From contig JADKCA010000001.1 of assembly GCA_016714795.1 (NCBI GenBank), forward strand, positions 310,001-374,000: DNA of 64,000 bases, read 5' to 3'. Origin of the DNA: Sphingomonadales bacterium (GTDB lineage Bacteria; Pseudomonadota; Alphaproteobacteria; Sphingomonadales; Sphingomonadaceae). The stretch's first letter is position 1; each line of letters begins with the position of its first letter. The position numbers were made by a program, and so were the translations under genes. The notes beneath the pieces are model-generated. The model searched no databases and was not told the DNA's origin. It worked only from the letters and a program-made list of their open reading frames with translations. Of this stretch, positions 21,061-29,962 are shown piece by piece.

Positions 21061-22063
21061 TCAGGAAACCCACCCCCCCAGTTCGCGCCGCACCAGTGCC
21101 TCGATCATTGCCATGCCGGGCTCTCCGTCGTTGAGGCAGGGCAGGGCGGCAAAATGCGTTCCGCCAGCGGCCAAAAACGTCTCCCGGCCCCGGATGGCGA
21201 TTTCCTCCAGCGTTTCCAGATTGTCCGCCGAAAAGCCGGGAGTGAGCACGGCAAGCTTCCGCACACCCTTTTGCGCCAGCGTGGCAAGCGTCGCTTCGGT
21301 GGAAGGCTCCAGCCATTTGGCGCGGCCAAGGCGGGACTGGAAAGAGATCGTCAGCGGTTGGCCCAAGGACTCAGACAGGAGCCGCGCGGTCTTCTGGCAC
21401 TGGCAATGATAGGGATCGCCCAGCGACAGCGTCCGTTCCGGCATCGAATGAAAGCTGGCGAGCAGGGCATCAGGCGTGAAATCGAGCGCGGCCAGATGCG
21501 CCGTTGCGTCAGTGGCCAGCGCGTTGATGTGGAGCGGATCATCATGATAAGGCGGCAGCGTGCGGATGGCGGGCTGCCAGCGCATCGCAGCAAGCGCACG
21601 GCCCACGGCGTCCATCACGGTCGCGGTCGTCGCTCCGCTATATTGCGGATAGAGCCGGGGCAATGAGGATGCGGTCACACCCTGCTGCCTTCAGCGTTTC
21701 CAGCCGGTCTGCGATGGAGGGCGCGCCATAGCGCATCGCCCAATCGACCATCACGATGCCGCCCAGCCGTGCGGCCAGCGCTTCCGCCTGACGCCGGGTG
21801 ATCGCCACCAGCGGCGCGCCTTCCGCCGTCCAGACCTGGTGATAGGCATGGGCGGATTTGCGCGGCCGCGTGGTCAGCACGAACAGGTTGAGGATGACCT
21901 GCCAGATGAAGGGCGGAATCTCCACCACCCGCCGGTCAGACAGGAATTCGCGCAGATAGCGCCGCACTGCGCCCGGCTCTGGCGCGTCGGGCGAACCCAG
22001 ATTGACCAGCAGCACGCCGATGCGTGGCGCGGGCGTTTCGGGATGATGGACGGGCCGCTCCAT
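21061..22063 (-). pseudogene. hemH: Ferrochelatase, interrupted by a one-base insertion
   Basis: Ferrochelatase inserts iron into protoporphyrin IX, the last step of heme synthesis. The N-terminal half (ATG 22063, MERPVHHPETPAPRIGVLLVNLG) runs to LKAAGCDRILIAP and then goes out of frame to a stop. The next frame continues exactly as the family should, LYPQYSGATTATVMD, with the SFHSMPE active-site segment, and ends at 21061. The total span is 1003 bases, three times 334 plus one, which fits a single extra base in the CCGGGG stretch at 21655-21660. The ATG overlaps the stop of the upstream oxidoreductase (TGATG). Since heme synthesis is normally essential, this may be a sequencing error. Confidence 0.9.
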
Positions 22064-24264
22064 CACGCGCCGCCCAGTGGCAGGGAGCGGAAGCGCTGGC
22101 CACTGGCGGAGGCAATGGCATTGGCGATGGCGGGCGCAACAGCAGGCAACGCAAATTCTCCCAAGGGCGTGGAGGGTTCGGCGGAGGCCACCAGTTCAAG
22201 GCTGATGTCCGGCATCTGCGCCAGCCGGGGCCAGTTGAGCGCGCCGAGCCGGTCGGGCTTGATCCGGCCTTTCTCCAGCCGCACCGGCACCATGGTGGCC
22301 AAAGCCAGGCCATGCAGAAGGCTGCTTTCGACTTGCTGCAACGCAATCTCCGGATTGAGCATGCGCCCCACATCGGCGACCGCCACGAGTCTGGTCACCT
22401 GCACATGTTGCGCGTCATCCAGCCGGGCTTCGGCCAGTACGGCGATGTTGCTGCCGCCCGCGCTATGGCAGGCAAGGCCCTGCCCGGTGCCTTGCGCGCC
22501 GCCCACCCAGCCGCCGCGCGTCGCGACGCGAGACAGGCACAAAGCGAGGCGGGGATTGCCGGAGAGCATCCCCATCCGGATCGAAAAAGGATCAATGCCG
22601 CTGCCGCGCGCCATTTCATCAATGAAGGATTCAAGGAAGAAATTGGCATAGCCGCCCGCCCCGCCGCGCATCAGGCCAGCAGGAACGGGCAGGGTGGCCG
22701 CGTGATGATCAATTGCCCAGGCCGGAATGGCATAGGGCATGGTACCAGACCAGACCGCACTCAGTCCGCTCTCTCCCGATGCGGCACCCATGGCGTCTGC
22801 CGCGCTTTCGCCCGCCGTGCGCGCGCGCGTTTCTTCCAAAGCATGGGGCGCGGCAATCGCCATGCGCAGCGCTTCGATCCGGCCTCCCGCGCCGATCCGG
22901 GCCGCAATCTTGGCGGCGACAGCAGGGCGAAACCGGTCTTGCGCCATGTCTTCACTGCGCGGCCAGGTGAGTTGCACGGGCCGGTTGAGCGCCTGCGTGA
23001 TGGTGGCCACCTGCGCGGCAATTTCCACTTCATAACGCCGCCCGAACGAGCCGCCGCCCTGCAGGACGTGGAGGATCACATCATCGGCAGACAGGCCGAT
23101 GGCCTGCGCTGCCGCCGTCCGCGCGGCTTCCGGCAACTGCGTGGACATCCAGAGCTGGAGTTGCCTGCCGTTCAGAAACGCTGTGGCAGACATGGGTTCC
23201 AGCGCGACATGCGGCGCAAAGGCCGCTGCGTAGAGCCGCTCGACCGGGCGGTCGCCCAGCGCGTCGTCCACATCTTCAAGCTTGATTTCGCGGCTGCCGC
23301 TTTCGCCCAAGGCGGCGTCCAGCGCGGCTTTGACGGCCTTGTCGGTCAGGTCCGCGGGTGGGGCTGTGAAGCGGGGGCGTGCGGCATCCAGTGCCCGGTC
23401 AGCGGCCCAGCCCGTGTTTGCCGCCGCCGCAATCCAGCCCGGTCCGGTCACGATTCCGGCCAGTCCCTGAACCGCCTTTGCGGCCTTGGCATCATGGCCG
23501 GTCAGGTCCCCTCCGGCCCATGGCGCCATACGGATCGACGCGAACACCATGTCTGCCAGCCTGATGTCTGCCGCATAGGTAACAGAGCCGTCGAGCTTTG
23601 CAGGCACATCGAGCCGAGGCAGGCGTTCGCCCGCCAGGGGGTGCTTGTCCCGGCGCAGCGGAATGTCGTCGGGCAGGGCGAGGGTGGCGGCTTCGGCTGC
23701 AACCTCGCCAAAGCGGATCTTGTCATCGCCCCGGATCACGAAGCCATTCTCTGTGGTGCAGGCGTCCCAACTGGCATTCCAGCGCTTGCCTGCGGCTTTG
23801 CACAAAAGCGCGCGGGCCGCAGCTGCCGAACGGCGGAGCACCGGTTCCAGCTGGCCAAAATCCACAGCCTCGTCAGTCCCCTGCATGTCCGCTGAGGACC
23901 AGCGGCCCTCGTGCCACGCATGGCCGAGCGAGGGGTTTGCATAAAGCGGGGTGACGGGAGCAGCCTCAACCGCGACCGTCCGCCAGTCCGCGCCCAGTTC
24001 GTCCGCCAGAATCTGCGCAATCAGCGTGACATTGCCCTGACCCAGTTCGGCCTGAGGGGCCAGCACGGTCACATGCCCGTCTGTTCCGACCTTCAGATAG
24101 GCGGACAGAATCTGTTCTCCCGGCGCGGTGTTGATGGCAGGTGCATAGGCGCGCGGCCAGACCGTCCAGGCGAGAGCGAGCCCGCCCGTTGCCGCAGCGC
24201 CGATCATCAACGTCCTTCGGGAGACCCCGGTCCGGTCCTGTCGGTCACTGTCCGCATCACGCAT
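22063..24264 (-). CDS. Tat-exported molybdopterin oxidoreductase large subunit (IorB-like)
   Basis: A 733-residue xanthine-dehydrogenase-family molybdopterin-binding subunit, closest in layout to isoquinoline 1-oxidoreductase IorB and periplasmic aldehyde dehydrogenases. It starts with a twin-arginine signal (SRRTLMIGAAATGGLALAW, residues 15-33), so it should be folded and exported to the periplasm. Two molybdopterin-binding halves follow: LAPQAELGQGNVTLIAQIL near residue 75, GGSFGRRYEVEIAAQ near residue 400, and PVPAGLMRGGAGGYANFFLE near residue 520. These enzymes usually need a [2Fe-2S] subunit and a cytochrome; neither is next to it here. The stop overlaps the hemH start. The substrate is unknown. 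Confidence 0.88.
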   Translation of the reverse strand: MRDADSDRQDRTGVSRRTLMIGAAATGGLALAWTVWPRAYAPAINTAPGEQILSAYLKVGTDGHVTVLAPQAELGQGNVTLIAQILADELGADWRTVAVEAAPVTPLYANPSLGHAWHEGRWSSADMQGTDEAVDFGQLEPVLRRSAAAARALLCKAAGKRWNASWDACTTENGFVIRGDDKIRFGEVAAEAATLALPDDIPLRRDKHPLAGERLPRLDVPAKLDGSVTYAADIRLADMVFASIRMAPWAGGDLTGHDAKAAKAVQGLAGIVTGPGWIAAAANTGWAADRALDAARPRFTAPPADLTDKAVKAALDAALGESGSREIKLEDVDDALGDRPVERLYAAAFAPHVALEPMSATAFLNGRQLQLWMSTQLPEAARTAAAQAIGLSADDVILHVLQGGGSFGRRYEVEIAAQVATITQALNRPVQLTWPRSEDMAQDRFRPAVAAKIAARIGAGGRIEALRMAIAAPHALEETRARTAGESAADAMGAASGESGLSAVWSGTMPYAIPAWAIDHHAATLPVPAGLMRGGAGGYANFFLESFIDEMARGSGIDPFSIRMGMLSGNPRLALCLSRVATRGGWVGGAQGTGQGLACHSAGGSNIAVLAEARLDDAQHVQVTRLVAVADVGRMLNPEIALQQVESSLLHGLALATMVPVRLEKGRIKPDRLGALNWPRLAQMPDISLELVASAEPSTPLGEFALPAVAPAIANAIASASGQRFRSLPLGGA

Positions 24265-24284
24265 GGGCGTGCTGATAGTCGGCC

Positions 24285-26006
24285 TCAGCCCGCAGCGCCA
24301 GCCTCCTTGGCGTAGATCTCCCGATAGAGCTTGCGCAGCGAGACCTTGTCGATCTTCTCCGTGCCCAGCCTTGGCAAAGGCCCGTCATGAAACCAGACAC
24401 GGTGTGGCGGGGCGAAGACGGGCAGGCGGGGTTTGGTGAACGCGATCAAATCGCTTTCGGAAATCGATTGTCCGGCGTGAAGGCTGACGACCGCGCCCAC
24501 CAGTTCGCCGAATCGTTCATCGGGCAGGCCGAACACACAGGCTTCTGCCACGGCGGGATGCTCGTACAGGGCGGCCTCAACCTCCTGACAGGAGATATTT
24601 TCGCCGCCGCGAATGATGATGTCCTTCTTGCGGTCCACGATGAAAACATATTTGTCTTCATCCAGATAGCCGATGTCTCCGGTGCGGAAGAAGCCGTCTT
24701 CGGTCATGCAGGCCGCGCTCGCTTCCGGATTGTTCCAATATCCGCTGAATACGGCCACCGTCCGGATGCAGATTTCGCCGCGCTGCCCCTGCGGTACAGG
24801 CTGGCCCGCATCGTCCAATATCGCAATCTCGACCAGCGGAGCGGAGGCGCGACCGGTGCTGTTCGGCTTTTCCTGATAGTTGGACATGAAATTGCCCGCA
24901 CCCACGCCGTTGGTTTCGGTCAGGCCATATCCGATGCCCGGCGGGGAATGGGGCATTTCTTCGGTGATGCGTTTCACATGCTCCACCGGACGCGGTGCGC
25001 CGCCGCCCAGCAGCCCCTGCAATGTGGACAGATCATATTTGTGCCGATCAGGGTGGGTGACAATCTCGAAGCTCATCAGCGGCACACCGGTGAAGCTGGT
25101 GATCTTCTCCTTTTCGATCAACTGCATCGCTTCGACCACATCCCATTTGGGCATCATCACCAGCTTGCGCCCGATGGCAAAGCTGACCAGCATCATCGGC
25201 ACTTCGCCCGTGACGTGGAACAGCGGCACCGAAAACAACATGCAGGGCAAAGGCGGGTTTGCGCCCACCAACCCTTCCTGCGTGGCGATCTGGAGCATCA
25301 TCATGGTCTGGACGAGATAGGAATAGGTGCCCTGAACCACCTGTCGATGGTTGCTGACGGCACCTTTGGCGAGGCCGGTGGAGCCGGATGTGAAGAGGAT
25401 CGTGGCCAGATCATCCCCGGTCAGATCCGGCAGCGCGGCATCTGCACCGCCTGCCGCGAGCACGGGAGCAATCGCATCGGCAAGAGGCAGGCTGATGTCG
25501 AGTGTGACCACATGCGCCGGGCTGTGCTGGCCGGATTCGGCGATGCGCGCGGCACGCTGGGGATCGGCAAAGATCAGCTTGGCCTCAACCGCATCAATCC
25601 CCGCTGCCAGTTCATGGCCCTGCCACCAGCCATTGAGCAGCGTGGCGCATCCGCCCGCCATCAGGATTCCCATATAAAGGACAATCCAGCCCGGCGCATT
25701 GCGCATGGCGATGCCGATGCGGTCTCCCTTCTTGACCCCCCAGCCGCCCGCCAGCGCATGCGCCACCTGCCGCGATGCAGCATGGATTTGGGCAAAGGTC
25801 AGCCGTTCGTCTCCGGCCACGATGAACTCGCGCTCTGCATAGGCGGTGCAGAACTGGTCGAAATAGGCGGGGAGTGTGGGCGGTGCCGCCGCGACCATAG
25901 GCAGATCGCGGCCATATTGGCGGTATGCTGTCAGCGCGGCTGGCCCGCCTTCGGCGGTCATCGCGGCAGTAACAGCATCGATACGCAAATCGAGTGCGGA
26001 CGGCAT
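24285..26006 (-). CDS. Class I adenylate-forming acyl-CoA ligase
   Basis: An AMP-dependent synthetase of 573 residues that likely activates a fatty or aromatic acid to its CoA thioester. Motifs in order are the P-loop ILFTSGSTGLAKGAVS (about residues 177-192), GYGLTETNGVG, FFRTGDIGYLDED, DRKKDIIIRGGENI and the C-terminal lysine segment GTEKIDKVSLRKLY. The start MPSALDLRIDAV (ATG 26004-26006) is chosen because a strong GGGAGAGAG site precedes it. The frame is open for 205 codons further upstream, but that part is antisense to lgt and does not resemble the family. The substrate cannot be read from sequence. Confidence 0.92.
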   Translation of the reverse strand: MPSALDLRIDAVTAAMTAEGGPAALTAYRQYGRDLPMVAAAPPTLPAYFDQFCTAYAEREFIVAGDERLTFAQIHAASRQVAHALAGGWGVKKGDRIGIAMRNAPGWIVLYMGILMAGGCATLLNGWWQGHELAAGIDAVEAKLIFADPQRAARIAESGQHSPAHVVTLDISLPLADAIAPVLAAGGADAALPDLTGDDLATILFTSGSTGLAKGAVSNHRQVVQGTYSYLVQTMMMLQIATQEGLVGANPPLPCMLFSVPLFHVTGEVPMMLVSFAIGRKLVMMPKWDVVEAMQLIEKEKITSFTGVPLMSFEIVTHPDRHKYDLSTLQGLLGGGAPRPVEHVKRITEEMPHSPPGIGYGLTETNGVGAGNFMSNYQEKPNSTGRASAPLVEIAILDDAGQPVPQGQRGEICIRTVAVFSGYWNNPEASAACMTEDGFFRTGDIGYLDEDKYVFIVDRKKDIIIRGGENISCQEVEAALYEHPAVAEACVFGLPDERFGELVGAVVSLHAGQSISESDLIAFTKPRLPVFAPPHRVWFHDGPLPRLGTEKIDKVSLRKLYREIYAKEAGAAG

Positions 26007-26075
26007 CTTGTCTCTCTCCCACTTGGCCTTCTCGTTGCCCTCGCTTATGACGCGCAAAACCACTGGGGGAAAGCC

Positions 26076-26933
26076 TTGATACTCGCCACGCTCACCGAAG
26101 CCGCCACCGCGATCAAATTCGAGGATCTGGGTCTCAATCCGATCCTGTTCGAATATGGATTTCTGAAGATCCGCTGGTACAGCCTGGCCTATATCGCCGC
26201 GATTGTCGGCGGCTGGTGGTATCTGCTCAAAATGGTGGCACAACCGGGCGCGCCCTTCGCGCGGCGGCATGTGGACGATTTTATCTTTTACGCCACTTTG
26301 GGCATTATTCTGGGTGGTCGGCTCGGCTATATCCTGTTCTACCGTCCGTCGATGCTGAATACGCCCACCGAAATGTTCAAATTGTGGGAGGGCGGCATGT
26401 CTTTCCATGGCGGCCTGATTGGTGTTGCCATCGCCATCACATGGCTGGTGAAATCCAACAAGCTCAGCTGGTTGCGGACTGCGGACTATGTGGTGTGCGC
26501 GGTTCCGGCGGGCATGTTCTTCGGGCGTCTCGCCAATTTTGTGAACGGCGAATTGTGGGGGCGGGAAACGACGGTGGCATGGGGCATGATCTTCCCGGAA
26601 GGCGGCCCGATCGTGCGCCATCCCAGCCAGCTCTATGAGGCGCTGCTGGAAGGCCTGCTGCTTGGTCTGATCTTGCTTTGGGCCTTCTGGAAGACCGATG
26701 CGCGCTATTATCCGGGGCGGCTGGTGGGCATTTTCGGCACCGGCATGGGCGTATTTCGTTTCATCGTTGAATATTTCCGGGAGCCGGATGCCGGCGTGTT
26801 TGGCCTGTTCGGCCTCTCCATGGGGCAGACCCTTTCTTTCCCGATGATCCTGATCGGGCTTTACCTGATTTTCAGTGCGAAGGGGCGGCGGGTTCGGATC
26901 GAGCCGGTTTCCGGTTCGCAGAGCGTGGCATGA
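26076..26933 (+). CDS. lgt: Prolipoprotein diacylglyceryl transferase
   Basis: Inner-membrane enzyme that adds diacylglycerol to lipobox cysteines of prolipoproteins. The 285-residue version starts at TTG (26076-26078), preceded by GGGGGA, giving MILATLTEAATAIKFEDLGL. No ATG lies nearby in frame, and the open frame further upstream is a shadow of the ligase gene. Family motifs are GFLKIRWYSLAYI, HGGLIGVAIAI, GRLANFVNGELWGR and RHPSQLYEALLEG. About seven membrane helices are expected. Its stop overlaps the next gene (ATGA). Confidence 0.95.
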   Translation: MILATLTEAATAIKFEDLGLNPILFEYGFLKIRWYSLAYIAAIVGGWWYLLKMVAQPGAPFARRHVDDFIFYATLGIILGGRLGYILFYRPSMLNTPTEMFKLWEGGMSFHGGLIGVAIAITWLVKSNKLSWLRTADYVVCAVPAGMFFGRLANFVNGELWGRETTVAWGMIFPEGGPIVRHPSQLYEALLEGLLLGLILLWAFWKTDARYYPGRLVGIFGTGMGVFRFIVEYFREPDAGVFGLFGLSMGQTLSFPMILIGLYLIFSAKGRRVRIEPVSGSQSVA

Positions 26934-27991
26934 GCGACCGCGCGGCGGAACCCTTGCTGGCGGAGCGGCTGGCCCGCGCCATCACGCTGGGTGGACCCAT
27001 TCCGGTCGCGCAGTTCATGGCGGCGGCCAACGCGCATTATTACGCGACCCGCGATCCGCTGGGCGTGAAGGGTGATTTCATCACCGCGCCAGAAATCAGC
27101 CAGATGTTCGGCGAATTGGTGGGCCTGTGGCTGGCCGATGTCTGGATGCGGGCAGACAAGCCCCAGGTCCATTATGTCGAGTTGGGGCCGGGGCGTGGCA
27201 CATTGGCCGCCGATGCGCGGCGCTCCATGGAGTCGGTCGGGCTGAAGCCGTCCATCCATTTCGTGGAAACCAGCCCGGTGTTGCGGCAAGCGCAGGCAGC
27301 CCTCCATCCGGATGCGGTCTTTCATGACGACGTGACCAGCCTGCCGCAGGATGCGCCGCTGCTGATCGTTGCCAATGAATTTTTCGATGCGCTGCCGGTG
27401 CATCAGCTGGTGCGCGCGCAAGACGGCTGGCACGAGCGGCTGGTGGCCTGTCAGGACACATTGTTCCTGCCCATCGCGGGCAAGCGCCTGCCAGACGAAA
27501 TCGTGCCGGACCGGCTGCGTGGCGCGGTGATGGGGAGCATCATCGAAACCTCTCCCGCCAGCGTGGCCATTACCCGTGCGATCAGCCGACTGGTGGCGGA
27601 TCAGGGCGGTGCCGCACTCATCATTGACTATGGCTATGACGGCCCGGCGATTGGCGACACGCTGCAGGCGTTGAAGGGCCATGACCACGTCAACCCCTTT
27701 GAAGAGCCCGGCGAACGCGATCTGACCGCGCATGTCGATTTCGCGACGCTGGGGGCGATGGCGGCACTGACCGGGGCTTCTGTCCATGGCCCGGTGGGGC
27801 AGGGCGGCTGGCTGGACGCTCTGGGCATCGCCGCGCGCGCGGACTGGTTGTCCCAGACCAACCCGGAGCGCGCCAATGACGTCGATGCTGCCCGCTGGCG
27901 GCTGACTGCGCCGGAAGAAATGGGAACTCTGTTCCGGGTGATGGCGCTGCGGAACACTGATTGGCCGGAGCCTGAGGGGTTTGGGGGTTAG
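26930..27991 (+). CDS. MidA/NDUFAF7-family SAM-dependent methyltransferase
   Basis: A 353-residue member of the family formerly called DUF185. The mitochondrial relative NDUFAF7 methylates an arginine of complex I subunit NDUFS2 during assembly, and a similar role is plausible here but not shown. The SAM-binding motif is YVELGPGRGTLAADA near residue 85. Other family hallmarks are the N-terminal GDFITAPEISQMFGEL, ANEFFDALPVHQ near residue 150, and LIIDYGYDGPA. The ATG overlaps the lgt stop, so the pair is translationally coupled. Confidence 0.93.
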   Translation: MSDRAAEPLLAERLARAITLGGPIPVAQFMAAANAHYYATRDPLGVKGDFITAPEISQMFGELVGLWLADVWMRADKPQVHYVELGPGRGTLAADARRSMESVGLKPSIHFVETSPVLRQAQAALHPDAVFHDDVTSLPQDAPLLIVANEFFDALPVHQLVRAQDGWHERLVACQDTLFLPIAGKRLPDEIVPDRLRGAVMGSIIETSPASVAITRAISRLVADQGGAALIIDYGYDGPAIGDTLQALKGHDHVNPFEEPGERDLTAHVDFATLGAMAALTGASVHGPVGQGGWLDALGIAARADWLSQTNPERANDVDAARWRLTAPEEMGTLFRVMALRNTDWPEPEGFGG

Positions 27992-28010
27992 ATTCCGGAA
28001 ATCGTCGCCC

Positions 28011-28423
28011 TCACAACAGCCCCAGATCCCCCAATTCCTGAATCAGCACCGGCGGCAGTGCATCATCCTGACCTGCCGCAAACGCAGGCCCCGATATCAG
28101 CAGGGGCCGCGCTTTCTTCCAGATAACGCCAGCCCTGATGCGCCTTGCGGGGCGCAGGGTGGACGAGCATCAGCGCAGGATCAATCAGGATGTGCCAGCC
28201 GCGCACGCCGTCCTGAGGCTCGAAGCCCAGCAGCGGACTGCGCGCGACGAGCTGGTGGCGAATGATCCAGAACAAGGATCCGCCCTTCAGCTCTTCAAGG
28301 CGCTTGCGGGGCGTTGCGGGTGGAAAGGCGCACAACGCCGTCCTCCTGCCGCGTCGCCATGCGCTCGATCAGAACGTCAAGGCCGCTGCACCCGAAAGCG
28401 ACCTTGGTGAGATGAAGCGTCAT
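28011..28423 (-). pseudogene. DUF1489 protein, two frameshifts
   Basis: A small alphaproteobacterial protein of unknown function, recognisable in three frame segments: MTLHLTKVAFGCSGLDVLIE, then RLEELKGGSLFWIIRHQLVA through LVHPAPRKAHQGWRYLEESA, then LPPVLIQELGDLGLL. Removing one base from the G run at 28308-28311 and one from the C run at 28089-28092 restores a single 136-residue frame. The span of 413 bases is three times 137 plus two, as expected. The ATG overlaps the mgtE stop (ATGA). Two errors in homopolymers make a sequencing artefact as likely as gene decay. Confidence 0.8.
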
Positions 28424-29823
28424 CCGCCGCCTGCAAGGCCCGTGGCGGCGGCAAGGCCGAGAAAGACCAGGAAGCCCATCGAATCGGTCGTCATCGTCAC
28501 GAAGATGGAAGAGGCAACCGCCGGATCCTGATCCAGCCTGTCGAGCGTGACGGGCACCAGCACACCCACCATGCCTGCGATCACAATATTGGCGAGCATC
28601 GCAATGGCAATCACCATGCCCAATTGCGTGTTGCCCAGTACGAGCGCCGTCCCGATGCCAAGCAGCACCGCCACTGTCACGCCATTGAGCACCGCCACGC
28701 GAATTTCGCGCGCGATCTGCCGCATCGTGTTTGACTGGGTAAGCTGGTTGGTGGCCAGCGCGCGCACCGTCACGGCGAGTGTCTGCGTACCGGCATTGCC
28801 GCCCACGCCGGTCACAATCGGCATCAGCGCGGCCAGCACCACCATTTGCTGGATGGCCCCGCCAAACAAGGCGATGATCGATGACGCGATGAGCGCCGTC
28901 CCCAGATTGGCAATCAGCCAGCGGACGCGCGATTTGTAACTTTCAAGGATTGGCTCGTTAATGTCGCCATCGCCCGCGCCGGAGAGTTTGAGGATGTCCT
29001 CATCCGCCTCTTCCTGAATGATGTGGACGATGTCATCGACCGTGATCATGCCGACCAGCCGGTTGGCAGAATCGACCACGGCGGCGGAGATCAGGGCGTA
29101 TTTCTGGAAGCGCAGCGCCACTTCTTCCTGATCCATATCGACCGGGATCAGCGTCTGTTCGCGCTTCATCACATCGGCAATGGCAATCGGGCGGGGCGTG
29201 CGCAATATCCAGCTCAACTGGCAGGTGCCGACCGGGCGATGCTGCGGATCAACCACGAACACTTCCCAGAAATCGGTGGTCAGGTCGCCATTTTCGCGCA
29301 GATAATCGATGACCTGGCCAACAGTCCAATGCTCTGCCACGGCAATCAGCTCGCGCTGCATCAGGCGGCCGGCGGATTCCTCAGGAAATGACAGCGCTTC
29401 CTCGATCGCCGCGCGATCATCCGGGGCGAGCGCGCGCAGCACGGCACGCTGCTCGTCCTCCTCCAGATCCTCGATGATGGCGACAGCGTCATCGGTGTCG
29501 AGTTCGGCGGCAATGTCTGCCACCTGTCCCGGATCGAGCGTGTCGATCAGGGCTTCACGGACGTGTTCGTTCAGCTCGGCGATCACGTCTGAATCGAGCA
29601 GGCTGCCCAATGCGCGCGCCAGAAGCGGACGATCCGGCCCATGCGTCAGCTCGAACAGGTCGGCGATGTCGGCAGGGTGGAGCGGCTTGACCAGCTCGCG
29701 CACCCGCTCATCCTCGCGCGCGCTGACGGCGTCGAGCACTTCGCTCACGAATTCGGGCTTCAGGCGGTCATCTTCGTCCAGCTGGCTGACGGGCGGGGCA
29801 GGATGCAGGTCATTTTCGCTCAT
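28420..29823 (-). CDS. mgtE: Magnesium transporter MgtE
   Basis: A 467-residue Mg2+ channel/transporter of the inner membrane. Layout: N-terminal MgtE superhelical domain (about 30-130, LKPEFVSEVLDAVSAREDER..), a CBS pair (about 140-265) that senses cytoplasmic Mg2+, a connecting helix, and five membrane helices (about 290-465) with NLGTALIASSIIALFGGAI and the pore segment LAALMPIVTGVGGNAGTQ. Its stop overlaps the DUF1489 start. The gene diverges from the DUF898 gene over about 140 bp. Confidence 0.95.
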   Translation of the reverse strand: MSENDLHPAPPVSQLDEDDRLKPEFVSEVLDAVSAREDERVRELVKPLHPADIADLFELTHGPDRPLLARALGSLLDSDVIAELNEHVREALIDTLDPGQVADIAAELDTDDAVAIIEDLEEDEQRAVLRALAPDDRAAIEEALSFPEESAGRLMQRELIAVAEHWTVGQVIDYLRENGDLTTDFWEVFVVDPQHRPVGTCQLSWILRTPRPIAIADVMKREQTLIPVDMDQEEVALRFQKYALISAAVVDSANRLVGMITVDDIVHIIQEEADEDILKLSGAGDGDINEPILESYKSRVRWLIANLGTALIASSIIALFGGAIQQMVVLAALMPIVTGVGGNAGTQTLAVTVRALATNQLTQSNTMRQIAREIRVAVLNGVTVAVLLGIGTALVLGNTQLGMVIAIAMLANIVIAGMVGVLVPVTLDRLDQDPAVASSIFVTMTTDSMGFLVFLGLAAATGLAGGG

Positions 29824-29962
29824 GATGGGCGCTCCTCCTGCCGGTCACACTTGTGCCGCCCTAGGCCCGGAAAACCGGCTTTGCAAGCGGTTCGCCGTCA
29901 TTTCGCTTGACCATGTGCATCGTGCGTGGGACGGTCGCATTCGTACAGTGCGGGGGGTATCA

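Noticed and set aside
24387..26075. 563-codon upstream extension of Lgt
   Set aside because: Antisense to the ligase. The TTG start with a GGGGGA site gives a normal-length Lgt.
26007..26621. 205-codon extension of the acyl-CoA ligase
   Set aside because: Lies antisense over lgt; the inner ATG has a strong GGGAGAGAG site and the family N-terminus.
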